A DNA stretch of 64,000 nucleotides from Streptomyces sp. A012304 (lineage in GTDB: Bacteria; Actinomycetota; Actinomycetes; Streptomycetales; Streptomycetaceae). The stretch is from assembly GCF_026008495.1 (NCBI RefSeq), contig NZ_BQUN01000228.1:193492-257491 (forward strand). Reading direction: 5' to 3'. Below are positions 46,898-54,495 of this stretch, one piece after another. The notes beneath the pieces are model-generated. The model had not been told where the DNA came from and did no database searches. It saw only the letters and a program-made list of their open reading frames with translations. Position 1 is the stretch's first letter. Each line of letters opens with the position of its first letter. Position numbers and translations under genes: made by a program.

Positions 46898-47646
46898 TCG
46901 GCCTCGTGCTGGCGGCCGGCGCCGGCCGGCGTCTGCGCCCCTACACCGACAGCCTGCCGAAGGCGCTGGTGCCGGTGGGGCCCGCGGGCACGGAGGGCGA
47001 GCCGACGGTTCTGGACCTGACGCTCGGCAACTTCGCCGAGATCGGCCTGACCGAGGTCGCGATCATCGTCGGCTACCGCAAGGAGGCCGTCTACGCGCGC
47101 AAGGCGGCCCTCGAGGAGAAGTACGGCCTGAAGCTCACCCTCATCGACAACGACAAGGCCGAGGAGTGGAACAACGCCTACTCCCTGTGGTGCGGCCGTG
47201 ACGCCCTCAAGGACGGCGTGATCCTCGCCAACGGCGACACCGTCCACCCGGTCTCCGTCGAGAAGACGCTGCTCGCCGCCCGTGGCGACGGCAAGCGGAT
47301 CATCCTCGCCCTCGACACGGTGAAGCAGCTCGCCGACGAGGAGATGAAGGTCGTCGTCGACCCCGGGAAGGGCATGACGAAGATCACCAAGCTGATGGAC
47401 CCGGCCGAGGCCACCGGTGAGTACATCGGTGTCACCCTCATCGAGGGCGACGCCGCTCCCGAGCTGGCCGACGCGCTGAAGACGGTGTGGGAGACCGACC
47501 CGCAGCAGTTCTACGAGCACGGCTACCAGGAGCTGGTCAACCGCGGCTTCCGTATCGACGTGGCGCCGATCGGCGACGTCAAGTGGGTCGAGATCGACAA
47601 CCACGACGATCTCGCCCGTGGACGGGAGATCGCGTGCCAGTACTGA
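46894..47646 (+). CDS. Sugar/alcohol-phosphate nucleotidyltransferase (cytidylyltransferase-like)
   Basis: 250 residues. GLVLAAGAGRRLRPYTDSLPKALVPV is the NTP-binding signature, ILANGDTVHPV the metal Asp region, and WNNAYSLWCGRDALKDG resembles the NN.YSL motif of LicC-type phosphocholine and inositol-phosphate cytidylyltransferases. It therefore probably makes a CDP-alcohol, matching the CDP-alcohol transferases on either side (inference). ATG overlaps the previous stop; the C-terminus WVEIDNHDDLARGREIACQY is the usual end of this fold. Alternative: a nucleotide-sugar synthase. Confidence 0.85.
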   Translation: MIGLVLAAGAGRRLRPYTDSLPKALVPVGPAGTEGEPTVLDLTLGNFAEIGLTEVAIIVGYRKEAVYARKAALEEKYGLKLTLIDNDKAEEWNNAYSLWCGRDALKDGVILANGDTVHPVSVEKTLLAARGDGKRIILALDTVKQLADEEMKVVVDPGKGMTKITKLMDPAEATGEYIGVTLIEGDAAPELADALKTVWETDPQQFYEHGYQELVNRGFRIDVAPIGDVKWVEIDNHDDLARGREIACQY

Positions 47647-48695
47647 CCCGGCTGATCCCCTCGCCGGTCGTCGTGGACATCCGCCCGGGTGCCCTCGACG
47701 ACCTCGCGTACGTCCTCGCGGACGAGCGCATCTCGCACTCCGGCAAGCTCGCCGTCGCCGTCAGCAACGGCTCCGGCGCCCGGCTGCGCGACCGGCTCGC
47801 CCCGCTGATGCCCGGCGCCACCTGGTACGAGGTCGGCGGCGGCACCCTCGACGACGCGGTCCGGCTGGCCGGCGAGATCAAGGCCGGCCACTACGACGCC
47901 CTCGTCGGGCTCGGCGGCGGGAAGATCATCGACTGTGCCAAGTTCGCCGCGGCACGCGTCGGCCTGCCCCTGGTCGCCGTCCCGACGAACCTCGCCCACG
48001 ACGGCCTGTGCTCGCCGGTCGCCACCCTCGACAACGACGCGGGCCGCGGCTCCTACGGCGTGCCGAACCCGATCGCGGTCGTCATCGACCTCGACGTGAT
48101 CCGCGAGGCCCCGGTGCGCTTCGTGCGGGCCGGCATCGGCGACGCCGTCTCCAACATCTCCGCCATCGCGGACTGGGAGCTGGCCCACCGCGTCAAGGGC
48201 GAGAAGATCGACGGCCTGGCCGCCGCGATCGCCCGGCAGGCGGGCGAGGCGGTCCTGCGGCACCCGGGCGGCGTCGCGGACACCGACTTCCTACAGGTCC
48301 TCGCCGAGGCGCTGGTCCTCAGCGGCATCGCCATGTCGGTATCCGGCGACTCCCGGCCCTCCTCCGGCGCCTGCCACGAGATCAACCACGCCTTCGACCT
48401 GCTCTTCCCCAAACGCGCCGCCGCCCACGGCGAGCAGTGCGGACTGGGCGCGGCCTTCGCGATGTACCTGCGCGGGGCCCACGGGGAGTCGGTCGGCATG
48501 GCCGCGGTACTGCGCCGGCACGGGCTGCCGGTGCTGCCGGGAGAGATCGGCTTCACGGCGGACGAGTTCGTCCGGGCCGTGGAGTTCGCCCCCCAGACCC
48601 GGCCCGGCCGCTACACGATCCTCGAACACCTCGACCTCACGACCGAACAGATCAAGGACATCTACGCCGACTATGTCAAGGCCATCGGTAGCTGA
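47634..48695 (+). CDS. Iron/zinc-type alcohol dehydrogenase, glycerol-1-phosphate dehydrogenase-like (EgsA/AraM)
   Basis: 353 residues. NAD site GLGGGKIIDCAKFAAAR, then AVPTNLAHDGLCSPVATL, and metal ligands in ACHEINHAFDLLFP and KRAAAHGEQCGLGAAFAMYL (His 1 and 2). This pattern belongs to sn-glycerol-1-phosphate dehydrogenases of Archaea and to Bacillus AraM, which convert dihydroxyacetone phosphate to G1P. It would give an unusual-stereochemistry alcohol phosphate as the substrate for the cytidylyltransferase just upstream. GTG at 47634 overlaps the preceding gene by 13 bp. Confidence 0.82.
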   Translation: MPVLTRLIPSPVVVDIRPGALDDLAYVLADERISHSGKLAVAVSNGSGARLRDRLAPLMPGATWYEVGGGTLDDAVRLAGEIKAGHYDALVGLGGGKIIDCAKFAAARVGLPLVAVPTNLAHDGLCSPVATLDNDAGRGSYGVPNPIAVVIDLDVIREAPVRFVRAGIGDAVSNISAIADWELAHRVKGEKIDGLAAAIARQAGEAVLRHPGGVADTDFLQVLAEALVLSGIAMSVSGDSRPSSGACHEINHAFDLLFPKRAAAHGEQCGLGAAFAMYLRGAHGESVGMAAVLRRHGLPVLPGEIGFTADEFVRAVEFAPQTRPGRYTILEHLDLTTEQIKDIYADYVKAIGS

Positions 48696-49452
48696 ACTCA
48701 GACCGGTCGTCCACCCCCCGGGGGTGAAGGACCGGCGCAGCGGTGAGCACTGGGCGGGACGCCTCTACATGCGCGAGGTGTCCCTGCGGGTGGACCGCTA
48801 CCTGGTGAACACCAGGATCACGCCCAACCAGCTCACGTACCTGATGACCGTCTGCGGCGTCCTCGCGGCCCCCGCCCTGCTGGTGCCGGGCGTCACGGGC
48901 GCCGTGCTCGGCGTGCTGATGGTCCAGCTCTATCTGCTGCTGGACTGCGTGGACGGCGAGATCGCGCGCTGGAAGAAGCAGTACTCGCTGGGCGGGGTCT
49001 ACCTGGACCGCGTCGGCGCCTACCTGACCGACGCCGCCGTCCTGGTCGGCCTCGGCCTGCGCGCCGCCGACCTGTGGGGCACCGGCCGGATCGACTGGCT
49101 GTGGGCGTTCCTCGGCACCCTGGCCGCGCTCGGCGCGATCCTGATCAAGGCCGAGACCGACCTCGTCGGTGTCGCCCGCCACCAGGGCGGACTGCCGCCG
49201 GTGCAGGAGGCGGCGTCCGAGCCGCGCTCCTCCGGCATGGCGCTGGCCCGCAGGGCGGCCGCCGCGCTCAAGTTCCACCGGCTGATCCTCGGCATCGAGG
49301 CGTCCCTGCTGATCCTGCTCCTCGCGATCGTCGACGCGACCCGGGGCGACCTCTTCTTCACCCGCCTCGGCACCGCCGTACTCGCCGGCATCGCGCTGCT
49401 GCAGACGCTGCTGCACCTGGTGTCCATCCTCGTCTCGAGCAGGCTGCGGTGA
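48673..49452 (+). CDS. CDP-alcohol phosphatidyltransferase with a changed catalytic motif
   Basis: 259 residues with about six transmembrane helices. The signature is DCVDGEIARWKKQYSLGGVYLD followed by RVGAYLTD. The first three Asp, the GxxAR and the Gly are present, but the fourth Asp, expected four residues after the third (D-RVG-A), is Ala. An Asp does occur four residues after that. Whether this position is functionally replaced is unknown. ITPNQLTYLMTVCGVLAAPALLV is the preceding family helix. The ATG at 48673 overlaps the dehydrogenase stop by 23 bp. Confidence 0.85.
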   Translation: MSRPSVAELRPVVHPPGVKDRRSGEHWAGRLYMREVSLRVDRYLVNTRITPNQLTYLMTVCGVLAAPALLVPGVTGAVLGVLMVQLYLLLDCVDGEIARWKKQYSLGGVYLDRVGAYLTDAAVLVGLGLRAADLWGTGRIDWLWAFLGTLAALGAILIKAETDLVGVARHQGGLPPVQEAASEPRSSGMALARRAAAALKFHRLILGIEASLLILLLAIVDATRGDLFFTRLGTAVLAGIALLQTLLHLVSILVSSRLR

Positions 49453-50333
49453 GCGCGCCGCTGAAGGTCGGCGCGGTGATCATCACCATGGGCAACCGCC
49501 CCGACGAGCTGAGAGCCCTGATCGACTCGGTCGCCAAGCAGGAGGGCGACCCGGTCGAGGTGGTTGTGGTCGGCAACGGCTCCCCGGTCCCGGACGTCCC
49601 CGACGGCGTGCGCACCGTCGAACTGCCCGAGAACCTCGGCATCCCCGGCGGCCGCAACGTCGGCATCGAGGCCTTCGGCCCCAGCGGCCGGGACGTCGAC
49701 GTCCTGCTCTTCCTCGACGACGACGGCCTGCTCGCCCAGCACGACACCGCCGAGCTGTGCCGGCGGGCCTTCACCGACGACCCCCGGCTCGGCATCATCA
49801 GCTTCCGCATCGCCGACCCGGACACCGGCGTCACCCAGCGCCGCCACGTGCCCCGGCTGCGGGCCTCGGACCCGATGCGCTCCTCCCGGGTCACCACCTT
49901 CCTCGGCGGCGCCAACGCCGTGCGTACGCAGGTCTTCGCGGAAGTCGGTGGACTTCCGGACGAATTCTTCTACGCACACGAGGAAACCGACCTGGCATGG
50001 CGGGCCCTCGACGCGGGCTGGATGATCGACTACCGGTCCGACATGGTGCTGTACCACCCGACGACCGCGCCCTCGCGGCACGCGGTCTACCACCGCATGG
50101 TCGCCCGCAACCGCGTCTGGCTGGCCCGCCGCAACCTCCCCGCGCCCCTCGTCCCGGTCTATCTCGGCGTCTGGCTGCTGCTCACGCTGGTACGCCGCCC
50201 CTCCCGGCCCGCGCTCAAGGCGTGGTTCGGAGGCTTCCGGGAAGGGTGGGCCACACCGTGCGGACCGCGCAGGCCCATGAAGTGGCGTACCGTGTGGCGG
50301 CTGACCCGACTGGGCCGGCCCCCCGTCATCTGA
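49449..50333 (+). CDS. Family 2 glycosyltransferase (rhamnosyl/galactofuranosyl-like)
   Basis: 294 residues. VGAVIITMGNRPDELRALIDSVAKQ, VVVVGNGSPVPDVPDGVRTV, NLGIPGGRNVGIEAF and LLFLDDDGLL (DxD) form the GT-A fold; GLPDEFFYAHEETDLAWRALDAGW is the acceptor/catalytic motif shared with rhamnosyl- and galactofuranosyl-transferases such as WbbL/GlfT1. Its C-terminus has a hydrophobic helix (LVPVYLGVWLLLTLV). It overlaps the previous stop by GTGA. It probably decorates the CDP-alcohol-derived product. Confidence 0.88.
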   Translation: MSAPLKVGAVIITMGNRPDELRALIDSVAKQEGDPVEVVVVGNGSPVPDVPDGVRTVELPENLGIPGGRNVGIEAFGPSGRDVDVLLFLDDDGLLAQHDTAELCRRAFTDDPRLGIISFRIADPDTGVTQRRHVPRLRASDPMRSSRVTTFLGGANAVRTQVFAEVGGLPDEFFYAHEETDLAWRALDAGWMIDYRSDMVLYHPTTAPSRHAVYHRMVARNRVWLARRNLPAPLVPVYLGVWLLLTLVRRPSRPALKAWFGGFREGWATPCGPRRPMKWRTVWRLTRLGRPPVI

Positions 50334-50430
50334 CAAGCTCGTCCCCGAGGGCCCCGGAGACTCCCGCGGCCCCCCGGCTCATGCCAGACCCCTGAAGGCT
50401 GTGCATCCCGAAGACGAAAGTTTCCTACTG

Positions 50431-51360
50431 GTGAGTGAGACAACGCATGACGGCGGAGTCGCGGTGAGCGCGCCTCCGTCGCCCGACGAGGGCCTCACGG
50501 CGGCACAGCTGGCCGCCAAGTACGGGCTGGCCGTGAGCGGCGCCCGGCCCCCGCTGCGGGAGTACGTCCGCCAGCTCTGGGGCAGGCGCCACTTCATCCT
50601 GGCCTTCTCCTCGGCGAAGCTGACCGCGCAGTACAGCCAGGCCAAGCTGGGCCAGCTGTGGCAGGTGGCGACCCCGCTGCTGAACGCGGCCGTGTACTTC
50701 GCGATCTTCGGCCTGATCCTCGACGCGGGCCGCGGGATGGACAAGGACGTGTACATCCCGTTCCTGGTCACGGGCGTCTTCGTCTTCACCTTCACGCAGA
50801 GCTCCGTGATGAGCGGCGTCCGCGCGATCTCCGGCAACCTCGGCCTGGTGCGCGCCCTGCACTTCCCGCGGGCCTCGCTGCCGATCTCCTTCGCCCTCCA
50901 GCAGCTCCAGCAGCTGATGTACTCGATGATCGTGCTGTTCGCCGTGGCCATCGGCTTCGGCAGCTACCCGGACGCCTCCTGGGCGCTGATCGTCCCGGTG
51001 CTGGTGCTGCAGTTCCTGTTCAACTCGGGCCTGGCGCTGGTCTTCGCCCGGGCCGGCGCGAAGACCCCGGACCTCGCCCAGCTGATGCCGTTCGTGATGC
51101 GCACCTGGATGTACGCCTCCGGCGTGATGTTCTCCATCCCGGTCTTCCTCGCGGACAAGCCGCAGTGGATCGCCAACGTCCTCCAGTGGAACCCGGCCGC
51201 CATCTACATGGACCTGATGCGCTTCGCCCTGATCGACAAGTACGGCTCCGAGAACCTCCCCGACCATGTCTGGGCGGTCGCATGCGGCTGGGCCCTGCTG
51301 TTCGCGGTCGGCGGCTTCGTGTACTTCTGGAAGGCGGAGGAGAGGTACGGCCGTGGCTGA
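50431..51360 (+). CDS. ABC-2 type polysaccharide/teichoic-acid export permease (TagG/Wzm-like)
   Basis: 309 residues. The sequence RPPLREYVRQLWGRRHFILAFS and AQYSQAKLGQLWQVATPLLNAAVYFAIFGLIL is the conserved N-terminal interface of TagG/RfbA/Wzm, followed by six membrane helices and the conserved WNPAAIYMDLMRFALI motif. With the next gene it forms a two-component exporter for lipid-linked polymers. GTG at 50431 is used; GTG at 50401 is also in frame. No good Shine-Dalgarno for either. The gap of 97 bp before it is the largest inside the operon, so a separate promoter may exist. Confidence 0.88.
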   Translation: MSETTHDGGVAVSAPPSPDEGLTAAQLAAKYGLAVSGARPPLREYVRQLWGRRHFILAFSSAKLTAQYSQAKLGQLWQVATPLLNAAVYFAIFGLILDAGRGMDKDVYIPFLVTGVFVFTFTQSSVMSGVRAISGNLGLVRALHFPRASLPISFALQQLQQLMYSMIVLFAVAIGFGSYPDASWALIVPVLVLQFLFNSGLALVFARAGAKTPDLAQLMPFVMRTWMYASGVMFSIPVFLADKPQWIANVLQWNPAAIYMDLMRFALIDKYGSENLPDHVWAVACGWALLFAVGGFVYFWKAEERYGRG

Positions 51361-52132
51361 CGACAAGCCTGGGGCGCGCGTCCCCACCGTCATCGCGGAC
51401 GAGGTCCACATCGTCTACCGCGTCAACGGCGCCAAGACCGGCAAGGGCAGCGCCACCTCCGCCCTGAGCCGCATCGTCAAGCGCGGCAACGAGCGCGGTG
51501 TGCGCAAGGTGCACGCGGTGCGTGGTGTCTCCTTCGTCGCCTACCGGGGCGAGGCCATCGGCCTCATCGGCTCCAACGGCTCGGGCAAGTCCACCCTGCT
51601 GCGCGCCATCGCCGGTCTGCTGCCTCCCGAGAAGGGCAAGGTCTACACCGACGGCCAGCCCTCGCTGCTCGGAGTGAACGCCGCCCTGATGAACGACCTG
51701 ACCGGCGAGCGCAACGTCATCCTCGGCGGGCTCGCCATGGGCATGTCCCGCGAGCAGATCAGGGAGCGCTACCAGCAGATCGTCGACTTCTCCGGCATCA
51801 ACGAGAAGGGCGACTTCATCACCCTGCCGATGCGCACCTACTCCTCCGGCATGCAGGCCCGGCTGCGTTTCTCCATCGCCGCCGCCAAGGACCATGACGT
51901 GCTCATGATCGACGAGGCCCTGGCCACCGGCGACCGCAAGTTCCAGGTGCGCTCCGAACAGCGCATCCGGGAGCTGCGCAAGGAGGCCGGCACGGTGTTC
52001 CTGGTCAGCCACAGCAACAAGTCGATCCGGGACACCTGCGACCGCGTCCTGTGGCTGGAGCGCGGCGAGCTGCGCCTGGACGGCCCGACCGACGAGGTCC
52101 TCAGGGAGTACGAGAAGTTCACGGCCAAGTAG
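51353..52132 (+). CDS. ABC transporter ATP-binding protein (TagH/Wzt-like)
   Basis: 259 residues. Walker A AIGLIGSNGSGKSTLLRAIAGL; the TagH-type LLGVNAALMNDLTGERNVILGGLAMGMSREQI; signature YSSGMQARLRFSIAAA; Walker B DVLMIDEALATGDRKF; H-loop VFLVSHSNKSI. The N-terminal 40 residues, including the basic region KGSATSALSRIVKRGNERG, replace the Wzt C-terminal cargo domain, which is absent. Therefore the exported molecule is not selected by a Wzt-type C-domain. GTG at 51353 overlaps the permease stop by 8 bp. A strong terminator follows. Confidence 0.92.
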   Translation: MADDKPGARVPTVIADEVHIVYRVNGAKTGKGSATSALSRIVKRGNERGVRKVHAVRGVSFVAYRGEAIGLIGSNGSGKSTLLRAIAGLLPPEKGKVYTDGQPSLLGVNAALMNDLTGERNVILGGLAMGMSREQIRERYQQIVDFSGINEKGDFITLPMRTYSSGMQARLRFSIAAAKDHDVLMIDEALATGDRKFQVRSEQRIRELRKEAGTVFLVSHSNKSIRDTCDRVLWLERGELRLDGPTDEVLREYEKFTAK

Positions 52133-52144
52133 CCCGCTTCGCCC

Positions 52145-52178
52145 AGGGCCCCGCCGGAGAACCGCCCGGCGGGGCCCT
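52145..52178 (+). terminator. Terminator after the export operon
   Basis: 13-bp stem AGGGCCCCGCCGG with its complement, an 8-base loop, starting 12 bp after the last stop codon of the ABC transporter genes. It separates this operon from the hopanoid operon. Confidence 0.8.
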
Positions 52179-52277
52179 GCGTCTGCAAAAGATGCGTCAA
52201 CTCCGGTCGCGCGCAGGAAGCTTGGCGCCCATCGGTGTGTTGTTGTGACCTGTGGGACACCCCCGCGAACCTCGCTG

Positions 52278-52415
52278 CGTTGTACAACGTAAGCTGTACC
52301 GGTCCCGAATCGCGTCAAGTGGGGCGATAATGCGCGACCCCCTCAGGCGGGACCGGCGTGCGGGCGGCTGGGCGGCGTGTCCGAAATAGTGCGTCTTGGG
52401 TTGGCAGTGTAGAAC
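52278..52415 (+). promoter_or_regulatory. Upstream region of the hopanoid operon: palindrome and -10 element
   Basis: A perfect 12-bp palindrome CGTTGTACAACG (52278-52289) lies about 120 bp upstream of TAGAAC (52410-52415), which is the best -10 candidate, 16 bp before the ATG of a 21-codon leader frame. The -35 region is not clear. The palindrome may be a regulator site (hopanoids are made mainly during aerial growth in Streptomyces). Confidence 0.4.
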
Positions 52416-52431
52416 GGGAGATGTGACGGCA

Positions 52432-52497
52432 ATGGCTACGGAAACTCCCCAGCTCAACGCAGCACGTGCCGTCCCTGCCCCGGGCGGCCGACGGTGA
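52432..52497 (+). CDS. 21-codon leader ORF overlapping hpnC start
   Basis: ATG GCT ACG... encodes MATETPQLNAARAVPAPGGR plus R, ending in TGA that overlaps the GTG start of hpnC (GTGA). GGGAG is 11-15 bp upstream. Codon use fits genomic genes (mostly G/C third positions). It would couple hpnC translation to its own. The peptide has no family I know; the reading frame is short enough to be chance. Confidence 0.35.
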   Translation: MATETPQLNAARAVPAPGGRR

Positions 52498-53396
52498 CCG
52501 CGCCGACCGTACCGCGCACCGGCGACCCCGAGCGCGCCACCCTCGACAAGGCCGCGGCCGAGAACTTCCCCGTGGCCCCCTTCTTCCTGCCCCGCGCCTG
52601 GCGCGAGGACCTCATGGCGGTCTACGGCTTCGCCCGGCTCGTCGACGACATCGGCGACGGCGACCTCGCCCCCGGCGGCGCCGACGCCCGTCTGCTCGGC
52701 GTGTCCGCCACCGACGCCGAGGACCGGCTCACCCTGCTGGACGCCTTCGAGGCCGACCTGCGCCGGGTCTTCGACGGCACGCCCCGCCACCCCCTGCTGC
52801 GCCGGCTCCAGCCGACCGTCCACCGCCGCTCGCTCACCCCCGAGCCCTTCCTCGGCCTGATCGCGGCCAACCGCCAGGACCAGCTCGTCACCCGCTACCG
52901 GACCTACGACGACCTGCTCGCGTACTGCGAGCTGTCCGCCAACCCCGTGGGCCGGCTCGTCCTCGCCGTCACCGGCACCGCGACCCCCGAGCGGATCCGC
53001 CGCTCCGACGCGATCTGCACCGCGTTGCAGATCATCGAGCACCTCCAGGACGTGGTCGAGGACCTCAGCCGCGACCGCGTCTATCTGCCCGCCGCCGACA
53101 TGGAGCGCTTCCACGTCCGGGAGGCGGACCTCGCCGCGCCCACCGGGGGCGCGTCGGTGCGCGCCCTGGTCGCCTACGAGGCGCAACGCGCCCGCGACCT
53201 CCTGGATGAAGGCACCCCCCTGGTGGGTAGCGTCCACGGCAGGCTGAGGCTGCTGCTCGCGGGATTCGTGGCGGGGGGAAGGGCGGCGGTCCACGCGATC
53301 GCCGCCGCCCGGTACGACGTCCTTCCCGGCCCGCCCAGGCCCGGCAAGCTCCGGTTGCTGCGCGAGGTGGGCGTGATCCTGCGAGGAGAGGGGTGA
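52494..53396 (+). CDS. hpnC: Squalene biosynthesis protein HpnC (hydroxysqualene synthase, HopA)
   Basis: 300 residues, squalene/phytoene synthase fold. ENFPVAPFFLPRAWREDLMAVYGFARLVDDIGDG holds the first Asp-rich motif (DDIGD); VEDLSRDRVYLPAADMERF holds the second. In bacteria lacking classical squalene synthase the HpnCDE trio makes squalene from two FPP: HpnD makes presqualene diphosphate, HpnC hydroxysqualene and HpnE squalene. GTG at 52494 overlaps the stop of a leader ORF. Its stop overlaps the hpnD GTG (GTGA). First enzyme gene of the operon. Confidence 0.93.
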   Translation: MTAPTVPRTGDPERATLDKAAAENFPVAPFFLPRAWREDLMAVYGFARLVDDIGDGDLAPGGADARLLGVSATDAEDRLTLLDAFEADLRRVFDGTPRHPLLRRLQPTVHRRSLTPEPFLGLIAANRQDQLVTRYRTYDDLLAYCELSANPVGRLVLAVTGTATPERIRRSDAICTALQIIEHLQDVVEDLSRDRVYLPAADMERFHVREADLAAPTGGASVRALVAYEAQRARDLLDEGTPLVGSVHGRLRLLLAGFVAGGRAAVHAIAAARYDVLPGPPRPGKLRLLREVGVILRGEG

Positions 53397-54343
53397 TCCG
53401 GGCCGTGGACTCTTCGCCGCACGTGTCCGCGCCGGTACTCGCCGCCTACAGCTACTGCGAGGCCGTCACCGGACAGCAGGCCCGCAACTTCGCGTACGGC
53501 ATCCGTCTGCTGCCCACGCCCAAGCGGCGCGCGATGTCGGCCCTGTACGCCTTCTCGCGCCGGGTCGACGACATCGGCGACGGCGCGCTCGACGGCGACG
53601 TCAAGGCCGCCCGGCTCGAGGAGACCCGGGCGCTGCTCGCGCGCGTGCGCGCGGGCGAGGTCGAGGAGGACGACACCGACCCCGTCGCCGTCGCCCTCGC
53701 GCACGCCGCGCGGAACTTCCCGATCCCGCTGGGCGGCCTCGACGAGCTGATCGACGGCGTCCTGATGGACGTCCGCGGCGAGACCTACGAGACCTGGGAC
53801 GAACTGAAGGCGTACTGCCGCTGTGTCGCGGGCGCCATCGGACGGCTCTCGCTCGGCGTGTTCGGCACCGAACCGGGGGCGCGCGGCGCCGAGCGCGCCC
53901 CGGAGTACGCCGACACCCTCGGGCTCGCCCTCCAGCTGACCAACATCCTGCGTGACGTGCGTGAGGACGCCGCGGGCGGGCGCGTCTACCTGCCCGCCGA
54001 CGACCTCGCCAAGTTCGGCTGCTCGGCCGGGTTCGACGGGCCGCGGCCACCGGAGGGCTCCGACTTCGTGGGCCTGGTCCACTTCGAGGTGCGCCGGGCC
54101 CGCACCCTGTTCGCCGAGGGCTACCGGCTGCTGCCCATGCTCGACCGGCGCAGCGGCGCCTGCGTCGCGGCGATGGCCGGCATCTACCGCCGTCTCCTGG
54201 ACCGCATCGAACGCGACCCCGAGGCCGTGCTGCGCGGCCGGGTCTCGCTGCCCGGCCGGGAGAAGGCGTACGTCGCCGTGCGCGGCCTGTCCGGCCTGGA
54301 CACCCGGCACGTCAGCCGGCTGACCGTGCGGAGGCAGGTCTGA
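53393..54343 (+). CDS. hpnD: Presqualene diphosphate synthase HpnD (HopB)
   Basis: 316 residues, same fold as HpnC. QARNFAYGIRLLPTPKRRAMSALYAFSRRVDDIGDG with the first Asp motif; LQLTNILRDVREDAAGGRVYLPADDL with the second. The N-terminal YSYCEAVTGQQARNFAYGI and NILRDVREDA patterns are those of HpnD rather than HpnC. It condenses two FPP to presqualene diphosphate. Coupled to hpnC at the start and to the small gene below at its end. Confidence 0.93.
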   Translation: MIRAVDSSPHVSAPVLAAYSYCEAVTGQQARNFAYGIRLLPTPKRRAMSALYAFSRRVDDIGDGALDGDVKAARLEETRALLARVRAGEVEEDDTDPVAVALAHAARNFPIPLGGLDELIDGVLMDVRGETYETWDELKAYCRCVAGAIGRLSLGVFGTEPGARGAERAPEYADTLGLALQLTNILRDVREDAAGGRVYLPADDLAKFGCSAGFDGPRPPEGSDFVGLVHFEVRRARTLFAEGYRLLPMLDRRSGACVAAMAGIYRRLLDRIERDPEAVLRGRVSLPGREKAYVAVRGLSGLDTRHVSRLTVRRQV

Positions 54344-54495
54344 TGGAGACCCGGGGCGAGACGGTGGACCAAGGTGACGACACCGGCGCAAAGCGGCACG
54401 CAACCCTCCGGGGCGGCGCGGCGTCCCTGACTGCGACGGCCCGCCGTGCACAGTGCACACGTCACGGTGGGCACGCAGGGGAGGGAGCACGATGA
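54343..54495 (+). CDS. Small basic protein (DUF6380-like) between hpnD and hpnE
   Basis: 50 residues. The ATG uses the last base of the hpnD stop (TGATG), and its TGA overlaps the hpnE ATG (ATGA), so translation is coupled on both sides. The sequence is polar and basic, beginning METRGETVDQGDDTGAKR, with RHATLRGGAASLTATARRA in the middle. It resembles a small family that I recall from streptomycete hopanoid operons, annotated DUF6380; the match is from memory. Function unknown. Confidence 0.6.
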   Translation: METRGETVDQGDDTGAKRHATLRGGAASLTATARRAQCTRHGGHAGEGAR

